Positions 1-8,259 of a stretch of DNA of 27,630 nucleotides are shown here, one piece after another. This stretch comes from 01-FULL-43-15b sp964472675 (GTDB lineage Bacteria; Patescibacteriota; Microgenomatia; UBA8517; UBA10165). A program made the translations under genes and the position numbers. Location: contig CAYYLO010000012.1 in assembly GCA_964472675.1 (NCBI GenBank), forward strand, positions 1 through 27,630, given 5' to 3'. The notes below the pieces were generated by a model. It was not told the DNA's origin, made no database searches, and worked only from the letters and a program-made list of their open reading frames with translations. Position 1 is the first letter of the stretch. Each line of letters starts with the position of its first letter.

Positions 1-558
1 TTTGGCGGTATTTTCTGTTTGTTTAAGATACTCATCAAAAGCTTTTTCGGAATTTTCTATAGTCACTGTAACACCATGCTTTTGCGCCAGGCGAATGTTG
101 TAGCGGGTTTTGGGATGGAAACTTTTTAAAAGTTCTTTTTCCGAAAGTGTAAGGTCAAGAATAAATGTTTCAGATGTAAAAAAGCGCCTGCCGGGAACTG
201 CGCCTGAAGCGCGCAAAAACTTTCTTGCGCTTTCTAGATTAGAAGTGACGTTTGGCTCCAAACGGATAAAAATAATTTTTTCTTTTCGTGCGTATTCTTT
301 AATGAATTGGATAAACATGGTTGACGGCAAAGGGCTTTTTAAGAGCATGGCAAGCTTGTAAGAAGTCTTGGGGATTTTGTGAATTGTCAGCTGGTGTCCC
401 TCTACCAGTTTATTGTTTAAAAAGACTCCCACTCTAACAACCGTGTTACCCATCTCTTGCCGGAAATCTCCCCATTCCCAGGATTGTATGGGGTGTGTGG
501 CCAGGGTGTTAAAGTTTTTTTTATCTGCAATAGAAAGAATTTTTATTATTTTCTCCAT
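1..558 (-). CDS. FemAB-like peptidoglycan interpeptide-bridge aminoacyltransferase (3' part outside window)
   Basis: Reading the minus strand from an ATG at 558 gives 186 open codons that run off the left edge, so the C-terminus is missing. The family adds amino acids from aminoacyl-tRNA to the stem peptide of lipid-linked peptidoglycan precursor, on the cytoplasmic side. Seen here: HPIQSWEWGDF (residues 22-32), the usual FemAB opening; an FIRLEPNV strand near residue 100; and KTRYNIRLAQKHGV (residues 150-163), which matches the family signature KxRyNIrkAxkxGV. The start lies 2 nt after the uvrD stop (563-561), so it is probably co-transcribed with uvrD. The family assignment is from these motifs. 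Which amino acid is transferred cannot be told. Confidence 0.82.
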   Translation of the reverse strand, partial: MEKIIKILSIADKKNFNTLATHPIQSWEWGDFRQEMGNTVVRVGVFLNNKLVEGHQLTIHKIPKTSYKLAMLLKSPLPSTMFIQFIKEYARKEKIIFIRLEPNVTSNLESARKFLRASGAVPGRRFFTSETFILDLTLSEKELLKSFHPKTRYNIRLAQKHGVTVTIENSEKAFDEYLKQTENTAK

Positions 559-560
559 TA

Positions 561-3527
561 TTAGAAATCATCTGCGAAAAAAAAGTCATCAAAACTGTCT
601 TTCTGCCATGAATTAAGATTTCCCTGAAGGTTTTCAACTAGCTTTTCGGGAATTTCAGACAAAAACCGCGAAGGGTAACTTGTACCTGATTGCCCAAACA
701 AAAGTCGTTTGGAGGCAAAAGTTAGATAAAGTTGTTTTTTAGCCCGGGTTATTCCCACATATGCAAGACGGCGCTCTTCTTCCAGCTCTTCCTGATCTGT
801 TAGGGCACGGGAATGTGGGAACAATCCTTCTTCTAAGCCTACTATAAACACGGTTGGGAATTCCAGACCTTTGGCCGCGTGAGCAGTCATCAAAGTAACC
901 CGCCCGCCATCGCTGCGCTCAGGCGCCTGCAAATGGGCAGCTGGGAATTTACTCTTGGGCTCCTGAACGGTTTCAACAAGAGCCACTTGTTCTAAGAAAT
1001 CAACCAACTTGGGAAATTCAGTAGCCACAGACCTCAACTCTTTTATGTTTTCCAACCTTGCCTGATCTTCAGGGTTATTCTTATCGTAAAGCTCCATATA
1101 GCTGGTTGCCTCCAAAACCTGGTCTAGCAATTCAAGTGTGGAGTTTTGATCTTTGACTAATTTTTCCTGAAGTTTTTTATAAGCGGCAAATCTTCTTTTC
1201 CCAAGACTTTCCGCACGCTTTCGAGAAATAGAATCATTGGGGTTGGCCAGAAGTTTTAAGTAGGCCAGAACATCCTTAACTTCCCGTCTGTCGTAAAAGC
1301 GAACACCGCCAATTAGTGTGTAGGGAATGCCTTCATGTAAAAATGCTTCTTCTAAAGCTCGGGATTGAGCGTTGATTCTGTATAAGACGGCGATATCTGC
1401 GTACCTAAAACCTTGTGCTAGTAAATTTTTCAACTCCCGAACAACGAAAGATGCCTCGTCCATTTCCGATCTGGCCTGGTAGAGCTTGATTCTATTCCCG
1501 GCCGGATTTTCTGTCCAAAGTTTTAAAATTGGGTGATTTTTGTTTTTGTTAATAACACCGTAAGCAGCATCCAGGATTACTTGCGTGGAGCGATAATTTT
1601 GATCAAGATTGATAATTTTGAGGTTTTCAAAGTCTTTCTCTAGAGCAGTAATATTCCTATAATTTGCGCCCCTCCATGAGTAAATTGAATTGTGCACAAC
1701 AACTCCTTCGGCAATATAGTTGTGGAGGGTTTGTACATCCAAATCATAAACTTTACCTTCATATATTCGCTTTTCAATAGACACAATTTCGTCAACAACT
1801 ATTAAGTTGTCTTCCAACACTCCTACCTCCATGGTTTCTCTTAAATGACTTGCTGGAGTAAAAAGAAACCTCTTATCATCTACGATGAGAGCAGAGTGGT
1901 TTATATCAACCCCACCGGCCGCACTGGCAATGTTTTCAGCCATAGTCAACGATGTTTCATAGCGCCAATTACATCTTTCTATTCTCCAAGTGTTTCTATT
2001 TGCCTTACGCGTTTCGTATCCTTTTTGAATAAGCATTCGTTCTATTTCTCTATTAGACGTATTAATTGATACCCTGTGGCCGCACCACGGGCTGCGCTCG
2101 CTTGGTCTTTTATCGCTAAATAGGGTAAAGCGGACAAGCTGCCGATCGGGATTTAGGTCGCTAGCAATGCCTTTTGGTCTATGATGAGGGTATTCATTGA
2201 AAAGCAACAAGTCTTGGAATAGCCGCTCTGCAGCTTTGCGGGTATCGATTGACGAGTAGAAAGTATTTATTTGTTCTTGGGTAAGTGCCATATTTCTACC
2301 TTTGGTTGAGAAAACAAGACTGGGAATTCCATATTTAACTACAAACCAATGTTCCCAAAAGTTTGCGCTTGCTCGTCCATCACATACTTTTAACACCCAC
2401 ATTTTGTCTGCTTGTTCTTGAACAGACCTAACCAAGAGCCCAATTGCTGAACGGCCTTTGTGTGGGACCCTAGATGCGGTAGCTATTCCAATGCGATAGC
2501 CCTTATCTTTTCGGAACATAAGATAAACATAGTACTTGTTTGCTTGCTTGTTTAACCGAGCAAACAAGATATGATTCGGGGTTAGTTCTAAGCTTCTTCC
2601 CGACCTTAACCGGACACTAAAAATATCTCCCTTGTATTTGGATACTTTGATATTGTTTATAGGAACACTGTGGGTCTTACCTCGACCGGCAGCTGCTAAA
2701 ACAAGCTCCCCAAGCTTTAACTTTTCAATAGATTTCTCACCGTTGATGGTTGCCACTTTTGTTCCTAGTGGTAGACATTGCGCGGCATCGCCAACAACAG
2801 TGAGCTGGTTGCCATTGGCCTGGGCAAGCAGCCGGACGATCTCGTATTGGGCTTTGTTAGTATCTTGCCATTCGTCAACTAAGATGTATTGAAAACGCTT
2901 GCCTAAACGTTGCAAAGTTTCCGAACTTTCTGTTAAGAGTTTCACCGAAGAGGTGAGCAGATCATCAAAATCCAGTGCATGATTGTCCTTAAGAAGTCTT
3001 TGGTATTCCAAAAAGACCAAAGCGGCTTTTCTTTGCCAGTCACCTTGCGCATATTGGGCAAATTCTGAAGCCGTGACCAGTTCGTTTTTGGCTTGAGAGA
3101 CAGCCGAAATTAACGGTCCGGGCTTGAAAGACTTTCCTAAGCCCAATCTGGACATAACGTCTTTTACAGCATCCAGCTGATCGGTTGTGTCATAAATTAC
3201 AAAGTCCGGATCGATGCCAATATTGGATCCGTATTGTCTTAATAATCGAGCGCAAAACGCATGAAAGGTACCAGCAAATCCGACAGTTGTACCAATAAGA
3301 TTTGTTATTCTTTCTTTCATTTCGCCGGCCGCTTTATTTGTAAAGGTGATCGCAAGCAAACTTGCAGGATGAATCTTATTTTCCTGGATAAGCCATGCTG
3401 CGCGATGAGTTAAAACTTTAGTTTTTCCAGAGCCTGCGCCGGCCAAAATTAACAAGGGGCTGCCCCAATATTTGACTGCTGCTTGTTGATTGGGGTTAAG
3501 ATCGGCTAAAATTGAGTTTGCCGCCAT
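561..3527 (-). CDS. uvrD: UvrD/PcrA/Rep-type superfamily 1 DNA helicase interrupted by an in-frame intein
   Basis: An ATP-dependent 3'-5' DNA helicase of repair and replication restart, 988 aa as translated and 625 aa after intein removal, below the ~720 aa usual for PcrA/UvrD. Motifs in order: Q-motif NPNQQAAV (11-18); Walker A GAGSGKT (30-36); Ia ITFTNKAAGEM (60-70); II VDEWQDT (217-223, Trp in place of the usual Phe); III GDAAQ|SIYSWRGA split by the intein (residues 251-613); IV NYRST (644-648); V TAHAAKGLEF (881-890); VI YVGITRAKK (923-931). The shortening lies in 2B: after KLLANPNDSIS (~758-767) the usual stretch of ~60-100 residues is largely absent. PERSDGG (869-875) before motif V is GC-rich in DNA and looks inserted. 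The ATG at 3527 overlaps the divergent LCP start. Confidence 0.95.
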   Translation of the reverse strand: MAANSILADLNPNQQAAVKYWGSPLLILAGAGSGKTKVLTHRAAWLIQENKIHPASLLAITFTNKAAGEMKERITNLIGTTVGFAGTFHAFCARLLRQYGSNIGIDPDFVIYDTTDQLDAVKDVMSRLGLGKSFKPGPLISAVSQAKNELVTASEFAQYAQGDWQRKAALVFLEYQRLLKDNHALDFDDLLTSSVKLLTESSETLQRLGKRFQYILVDEWQDTNKAQYEIVRLLAQANGNQLTVVGDAAQCLPLGTKVATINGEKSIEKLKLGELVLAAAGRGKTHSVPINNIKVSKYKGDIFSVRLRSGRSLELTPNHILFARLNKQANKYYVYLMFRKDKGYRIGIATASRVPHKGRSAIGLLVRSVQEQADKMWVLKVCDGRASANFWEHWFVVKYGIPSLVFSTKGRNMALTQEQINTFYSSIDTRKAAERLFQDLLLFNEYPHHRPKGIASDLNPDRQLVRFTLFSDKRPSERSPWCGHRVSINTSNREIERMLIQKGYETRKANRNTWRIERCNWRYETSLTMAENIASAAGGVDINHSALIVDDKRFLFTPASHLRETMEVGVLEDNLIVVDEIVSIEKRIYEGKVYDLDVQTLHNYIAEGVVVHNSIYSWRGANYRNITALEKDFENLKIINLDQNYRSTQVILDAAYGVINKNKNHPILKLWTENPAGNRIKLYQARSEMDEASFVVRELKNLLAQGFRYADIAVLYRINAQSRALEEAFLHEGIPYTLIGGVRFYDRREVKDVLAYLKLLANPNDSISRKRAESLGKRRFAAYKKLQEKLVKDQNSTLELLDQVLEATSYMELYDKNNPEDQARLENIKELRSVATEFPKLVDFLEQVALVETVQEPKSKFPAAHLQAPERSDGGRVTLMTAHAAKGLEFPTVFIVGLEEGLFPHSRALTDQEELEEERRLAYVGITRAKKQLYLTFASKRLLFGQSGTSYPSRFLSEIPEKLVENLQGNLNSWQKDSFDDFFFADDF
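1689..2777 (-). mobile_element. Intein in UvrD helicase motif III (363 aa)
   Basis: The helicase motif GDAAQ-SIYSWRGA is interrupted exactly between Gln and Ser. The insert starts with Cys (codon 2777-2775) in CLPLGTKVATING (block A), has TPNH (residues 316-319, block B, TxxH), a C-terminal IVSIEKRIYEGKVYDLDV (block F) and ends VVVHN (block G, penultimate His plus Asn) followed by the Ser +1 extein residue. All residues needed for class 1 protein splicing are visible. No LAGLIDADG motif was seen. Instead the centre has YYVYL (332-336), YRIG (344-347), an Arg at 353 and WEHWF (391-395), which resembles a GIY-YIG/T5orf172-type nuclease. That resemblance is inference. Splicing would restore a continuous 625 aa helicase. 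Confidence 0.93.
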
Positions 3528-4602
3528 GGTACGATTGTATCACACGCTCCGCATACTCTATGCTTTCCCTTTAAGACATAAGGCACTGATTGCTTGGATG
3601 GGTTTTTTGTTTTTCTTTTTGGCTTGGCTCGCACCGCTTTATAAATTTCTTCCCCAGGCAGTTGTTTTGGGCAGGGGGTTTTGGGAAGGATCGCTTGTTG
3701 ATTTAAGGTCGTCAAGCGGCAGAACTAATTTTTTGATTCTTGGCTTGGGAGGACAGAAAAATGATCCCTCAGGACAAACAGACATGCAGCTACTTGTTTC
3801 TTATGACCATGCCAACAAAAAGCACCTGATGCTTTCTATCCCCCGGGATATTTGGATCCCTGAGATAAATGGCAAAATTAATAGCGCATATTCATACGGC
3901 AATAACTCTGAAGGTTCAGGAATTGATTTAACAAATAGCTTAGTTTCTAAAATTACTGGACAGCCAGTACATTATTCTGTGGTTATTTCTTTTGACGGGT
4001 TTATTAAATTAATCGACATTTTAGGAGGCGTTGAAGTGTATGCCGACCGTTCTTTTACAGATACAAAATACCCAATTTCAGGAAGAGAAAATGATTTATG
4101 TGATGGAGATGTAGAAACCAAATGCCGTTGGGAAACTATCTATTTTGAGGGAGGCAAGCATCATTTCAATGGAGCAGAGGCATTAAAGTTTGTGCGATCA
4201 CGACATGCTCAAGGCGAAGAGGGAACAGATTATGCCAGAGCAGCCCGTCAGCAAAAAGTATTTTTGGCTGCTAAAGATAAACTTCAGTCTCCTCACTTTT
4301 GGGCCAACCCTTTAAAAGTTAATCAGCTTTTAACAGCGTTAGGTGAGGTTGTGGAAATTGACATTCCGCAAAAAGATTTGGGGATTCTGGCAAGGTTATT
4401 TATAAGCTTAAACCGCCAGAATGTCAGGTCAGAAGTTTTGTCTGTTCCTGATTCCGCGCCAAGTTTGCTTATACACCCTCCCGTGTCGGCAAAATATAAA
4501 AATGAATGGGTACTTCTTCCCAAGGGGGAAAACTGGAACGATGTTCACACGTGGGTAGGTTGTCTTATCACCCAACCTCTTTGCAGCGTTCCTACAAACT
4601 AA
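3526..4602 (+). CDS. LytR-CpsA-Psr (LCP) family cell-wall glycopolymer transferase
   Basis: LCP enzymes move lipid-linked glycopolymers onto peptidoglycan outside the membrane. From the ATG at 3526 the protein is 358 aa: a basic N-terminus, one membrane anchor (~20-38), then the LCP domain with RTNFLILGLGG (66-76), SGQTDMQLL (82-90), SIPRDIWIP (104-112, catalytic-pocket Arg) and SRHAQGEEGTDYARAARQQ (225-243, the conserved RxxxxxxDxxRxxRQQ). A Cys pair (192, 200) sits in an insertion before the last motif. An in-frame TTG at 3490 also exists, but it lies inside uvrD and gives a poorer N-terminus. No Shine-Dalgarno is evident. The 3' end overlaps the convergent DUF2298 gene by 11 nt. Confidence 0.93.
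   Translation: MVRLYHTLRILYAFPLRHKALIAWMGFLFFFLAWLAPLYKFLPQAVVLGRGFWEGSLVDLRSSSGRTNFLILGLGGQKNDPSGQTDMQLLVSYDHANKKHLMLSIPRDIWIPEINGKINSAYSYGNNSEGSGIDLTNSLVSKITGQPVHYSVVISFDGFIKLIDILGGVEVYADRSFTDTKYPISGRENDLCDGDVETKCRWETIYFEGGKHHFNGAEALKFVRSRHAQGEEGTDYARAARQQKVFLAAKDKLQSPHFWANPLKVNQLLTALGEVVEIDIPQKDLGILARLFISLNRQNVRSEVLSVPDSAPSLLIHPPVSAKYKNEWVLLPKGENWNDVHTWVGCLITQPLCSVPTN
3534..3539 (-). promoter_or_regulatory. Extended -10 element for uvrD, probably leaderless
   Basis: On the minus strand TG-A-TACAAT ends 6 nt before the uvrD ATG (3527), which places the expected start of transcription at or beside the start codon. No convincing -35 or Shine-Dalgarno is present. The same TGNTACAAT form precedes the FAD oxidoreductase gene at 9537-9542. 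Confidence 0.45.
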
Positions 4603-6631
4603 TTTTGTAAATTTTCATACTGCCGGTGGAAAAGACCAATTGGCCAAGACGGGCAAATTGATTATTTAGTTTAGAATACTTTTGTTTTTCTAAATTACCG
4701 ACAACAACATACTCAACGCTGTATTTTTGAAGAAGTGATTTTGTTTTAGCGATATCTTGTGAAGTATAAATAGTTTCCACGTCGGCAGCCCTTTTCCCTG
4801 GCTCGTTAAATGATCCACGCCAAAGCCATTCATGCACTAACCATCCTTGTACGGTTGGGAAGCCGGTATATGAAGAAATAAAATCATAATCGGTGTAACT
4901 GTCTCCCGCGGCTTGCAAAACCACTGGTTGGCCGGAGAGTTCTTTTAAAAATTCTATGGCTTTGAATTCATCTGGATATTCTCTCTGTATCCAACGATCG
5001 CCGGCCAAGCCACGATAATTTTTTAAGCCATTGTAGTAAGAGCGTATGGCAAAATAGGAATATAGAATGGTTACAGATAATAAACACACCGTTGGAAAAA
5101 TGTAGCAAAGGCGCGGCCAAAAACGCAATCTTTTTTGCAAACTTGCAGACAAAACTTTCCAGACAACATAAGGTGTAGTTAGTGTAAACATTACAAAAGA
5201 TTGATATGTGAACTTGAACATTGTATTTGCTCTTTGATATTCGCGAATATAAATATCTTTTATATAAATTACTTCTGGCAAAAAAACAAGAAACCACGAG
5301 GTCAAAAACAAAATTCCTATAAATAAATCTGTTGTGCTTATTCCTTTCTTCCTTGAACGACGTTTAAATAAATAGAGGGCGAAGGAAAAGGTTGTAATTG
5401 CCGGTAATCCCCACAAAACAACCAGCATCCAGATGGGCGAATGATAATTAACCAGCGCGACTCCTTTAGAAATATTTTTAAAAGTTAACTGAAAGGGTAA
5501 ACTAAAAACAAAACTGCCTAATACAGCGGGAATTGCCCAAAGTAGAGTTTTGGTTGCCATTTGTAAAAAGTGCGTTTTTTTAGATAAAAAACAGGAAAAC
5601 ACAACACTTGAAAGTACCAGAGAGTAAATAGGCAAGTCCCAAGCGTTTGTGATATAAAAAATTCCCAAAAGCCAGGACATGGAAAGCAGCTTAAAGATCT
5701 TGGGGCCCTCGCGGGCAGTGGAGATGGATAAAGCTAAAAAGCAAAGCACAAAGGGAAGGTTGATAAGATGTCCATGCAGGTCTGCAACGACAAAGCTATA
5801 GATAGGAAACTCGTGAATTGTGTTGTCGATTGCTCCAAATTGGGCAACAATAAAGCGGGTTGCATCAGGGTACCAGTAATCCTTAAATGATCCATGTTTG
5901 ACCAGCCAATAAAGGGGGTGAAGATTGCTGCTCAATGTTAAAAGGGTAGCGGTTAAAAATCCCAGGGCAAGCATTAGTTTTGTAGATATTTTCTTGTCAG
6001 GGGAATGAAAACATAGGTTGCCACCAATTGAGAATGCGCCGGCAAAGCTTAGCGCAAAGAGTGTGGCGACTATTAAATTGTAGGTAATACTTGAAGGAAT
6101 TGATGAAAGTTTGGTTAAAACAGCGGTCACCAAATGGCCAAAATAGTAGTAGTTAATAGTATTCCCGGAAAACCACATGTCTTGGGGAGGAAAGTAAGCA
6201 CTTTTTAAAATTGCGTTGACAAATCCCAAGTCCATAAACTTCTCAAGACCTCGAATATCGGGATGAAAACCTCTGATGAAAGACCAAATTGTTAAAGTCA
6301 GGAAAAACAGCAACTCTTCAAAAAGCCATATTTTCCAGGATTGGTTAATAATTTTGAAAATTGTTTTCCAGCGGAGGCCAAGGAGAAGGAAGTTTAAAAA
6401 TGCAATGACGGCAACTATTATCCACGTGTTTGCGTGAGTAAAGGTCAGAAATTTTAAACTGCCTAGAATCCAGACTATGTATGAAACAAAAAGAATACCC
6501 AAAATTTTGGCAAAGACATAGCCTTTATCAAAAAAGTTTGAGAATAATAAAAAGGTTGCAGGACAGGCAATAATTCCTAAAAAAAAGATAAAAACCCACC
6601 AATAAAAGATAATAAAAAAGTCAGAGATCAT
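4592..6631 (-). CDS. DUF2298 (YYY-type) polytopic membrane protein
   Basis: A 679 aa integral membrane protein with a run of hydrophobic segments through most of its length. The diagnostic region at about residues 120-170 reads DIRGLEKFMDLGFVNAILKS, PPQDMWFSGNTINYYYFGH and YNLIVATLFALSFAGAFSIGG, the signature of DUF2298, the 'YYY' archaeal/chloroflexi membrane protein family. These are thought to be GT-C-like glycosyltransferases, but the reaction is not established. A soluble-looking C-terminal stretch (~570-679) contains GDSYTDYDFISSYTGFPTVQGW, resembling the extracytoplasmic tail of these proteins. Its ATG (6631) overlaps the previous gene's TGA in an ATGA, implying translational coupling. 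It ends 11 nt inside the convergent LCP gene. Confidence 0.88.
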   Translation of the reverse strand: MISDFFIIFYWWVFIFFLGIIACPATFLLFSNFFDKGYVFAKILGILFVSYIVWILGSLKFLTFTHANTWIIVAVIAFLNFLLLGLRWKTIFKIINQSWKIWLFEELLFFLTLTIWSFIRGFHPDIRGLEKFMDLGFVNAILKSAYFPPQDMWFSGNTINYYYFGHLVTAVLTKLSSIPSSITYNLIVATLFALSFAGAFSIGGNLCFHSPDKKISTKLMLALGFLTATLLTLSSNLHPLYWLVKHGSFKDYWYPDATRFIVAQFGAIDNTIHEFPIYSFVVADLHGHLINLPFVLCFLALSISTAREGPKIFKLLSMSWLLGIFYITNAWDLPIYSLVLSSVVFSCFLSKKTHFLQMATKTLLWAIPAVLGSFVFSLPFQLTFKNISKGVALVNYHSPIWMLVVLWGLPAITTFSFALYLFKRRSRKKGISTTDLFIGILFLTSWFLVFLPEVIYIKDIYIREYQRANTMFKFTYQSFVMFTLTTPYVVWKVLSASLQKRLRFWPRLCYIFPTVCLLSVTILYSYFAIRSYYNGLKNYRGLAGDRWIQREYPDEFKAIEFLKELSGQPVVLQAAGDSYTDYDFISSYTGFPTVQGWLVHEWLWRGSFNEPGKRAADVETIYTSQDIAKTKSLLQKYSVEYVVVGNLEKQKYSKLNNQFARLGQLVFSTGSMKIYKISL

Positions 6632-8259
6632 GTAGATAAATTATTACATACGGGCTGGACGGTAAATAAAGATAGTCTTGATTGGGGGTTATTGTAAATT
6701 TGTTTGAAATTTTTTTTGAACAGATCGTAATTAATTGTGAAGTTTGGGTTGGTGTCGGGATGTTGTATCTCTATGTAGGAAATATTATTTTGAGTAACAA
6801 GTTTGCAAACATCATTGACATTGTTTGCGCTCAACATGTCTCTCAACTCTCTATCGCGTCTTGTTGTGTTGTATGACAGCGACCAGGGGAAATAGGGCCA
6901 GCCAAGGAAAACTTTGCGTCCGGCAAGACTCGCGGGATCGTATAAATAATTTGAGTTTAAAAAAATTGCGTTTTTAGGCGTATTTTGCACTATCCAAGCA
7001 ACATCTGGGTTTTGGGGGTAGTCGGCAATTTGATAAAAGCGATCGTTTTTAACTGCAAAGAAATCAATAACGCCGGAAAGTGTTAAAAAGAAAACTAACA
7101 CAATTGCCAAAGTTTTCCCGAGAACTTTTTGGTGCCAAATTTTGACAACACCGTAGGCTGCAAACATATTGGCAATGGCAACAAACACGGTGAAAAACTT
7201 ATGGTTTCCAGCCATTTCGATACTGAATTGAACAAGGTTGCCAATTAGGAAAAGAGGCAAGAAAGCAACAAAAACTTGCCTGGCTGTTTTGGGCGCGAGG
7301 ATAAACCCTATGAGAGTAAGAATAAATGCTAGTCCAAGGTTAAAAAACCAATAATTCAAGAAAGATAACAAAGTTACCGGATGTGGAGTTAGGAATCCTA
7401 TTTCCAGTTGCGGGATAAAACTGGCAGAGCTTTTTAAAAAAATCACACGGGGAAGCGAGAGCAAAACCCCCACAATCAGTATTCCGAAAACTGTAATTTT
7501 TTGCCTCTTTAGTAGGATAAAAAGCATTCCCAAAACTCCAACAGCCATTATAAAAATGCTTGAATGAGCAAGTGGCAAAATTCCCAGGAAAATCCCCCCA
7601 AGTGTTATTTGGGGTATTGATACTTTCTTTTCTACCTTTATAATCCACAACACAAGCAGTAAAAGCAGCGCTAAGGGGAGAGCTAGATGGCGTTGGTTTG
7701 TGTAGATGTTCAAATTCCAGAAAGCTGAGACAATTTTACCGTCGTACGGACCAAAAGACGGGAAGGTAGAATTTTGAAATATGTCGGAGAAAGTATGTAA
7801 GCTTAGAGGGTGGGTTTTAAAAAACTCCAGGAAAGAAAAAGAACCGTTAAAAAGGAAAAAGACGACAGAAAAAATTCCAACAGCACGACTCTTGAAAAGC
7901 TCTCTACCCAAGAAGTAAATAGCAAAAACAAGAAGCGCAAAAGAAAGTGCGCTAGGAAGATTTAAAGCCCAATCTAAAGGAAACCCGAGTTTTTCTAGGA
8001 GTCCAACTAGCAGGTAGAAGAGGAAGTGATATCGTAGAGGTTCTCCTGGAAACAACGGGTATTCTGGTGGCCAGTTGTCGCCTTGCGAGAATGAGCGGAT
8101 AAGCGGAACATGACTGGCAAAGTCACTCCATGCTTTAGAGGCAATAAGCATATATCCGTTTTCGTAAGCGAAAGTATGCCACATCAACCATAAGCTAAAA
8201 AATAAAGCAACAATGCCAAAAAAGATTTCGAAAAAATGTTTCTTAAGATGAGGAGTCAT
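6628..8259 (-). CDS. Polytopic GT-C-like membrane protein (putative glycosyltransferase)
   Basis: 543 aa from the ATG at 8259. Longer readings to 8439 would run far into the upstream gene, whereas 8259 gives an ATGA overlap with its stop, like the next junction. It has ten or so hydrophobic segments. The first extracytoplasmic loop carries WSDFASH (44-50) with an acidic residue, as expected in GT-C enzymes, followed by GEPLRYHF (72-79). The C-terminal ~120 residues are soluble, with VAWIVQNTPKNAIFL and SLAGRKVFLGWPYFPW, typical of the outer domain of bacterial DUF2298/oligosaccharyltransferase-like proteins. Donor and acceptor are unknown. The coupled DUF2298 and FAD oxidoreductase genes suggest one lipid-linked glycan pathway. 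Confidence 0.75.
   Translation of the reverse strand: MTPHLKKHFFEIFFGIVALFFSLWLMWHTFAYENGYMLIASKAWSDFASHVPLIRSFSQGDNWPPEYPLFPGEPLRYHFLFYLLVGLLEKLGFPLDWALNLPSALSFALLVFAIYFLGRELFKSRAVGIFSVVFFLFNGSFSFLEFFKTHPLSLHTFSDIFQNSTFPSFGPYDGKIVSAFWNLNIYTNQRHLALPLALLLLLVLWIIKVEKKVSIPQITLGGIFLGILPLAHSSIFIMAVGVLGMLFILLKRQKITVFGILIVGVLLSLPRVIFLKSSASFIPQLEIGFLTPHPVTLLSFLNYWFFNLGLAFILTLIGFILAPKTARQVFVAFLPLFLIGNLVQFSIEMAGNHKFFTVFVAIANMFAAYGVVKIWHQKVLGKTLAIVLVFFLTLSGVIDFFAVKNDRFYQIADYPQNPDVAWIVQNTPKNAIFLNSNYLYDPASLAGRKVFLGWPYFPWSLSYNTTRRDRELRDMLSANNVNDVCKLVTQNNISYIEIQHPDTNPNFTINYDLFKKNFKQIYNNPQSRLSLFTVQPVCNNLST

Noticed and set aside
110..616. Two plus-strand ORFs at the left edge
   Set aside because: They are antisense to the FemAB-like gene and the uvrD end, and show no family motifs.
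2082..2110. GC-rich segment in the intein sharing GCTGCGCTC with the uvrD extein (near 912)
   Set aside because: A single shared 9-mer without a clear hairpin is weak evidence of a dispersed element.
5700..5720. GCCCTCGCGGGC palindrome in the DUF2298 gene, with a similar CCCTCGCGGGC at 12299 in the cohesin/dockerin gene
   Set aside because: Both stems are only 4 bp and encode an AREG tetrapeptide; too short to separate from chance.
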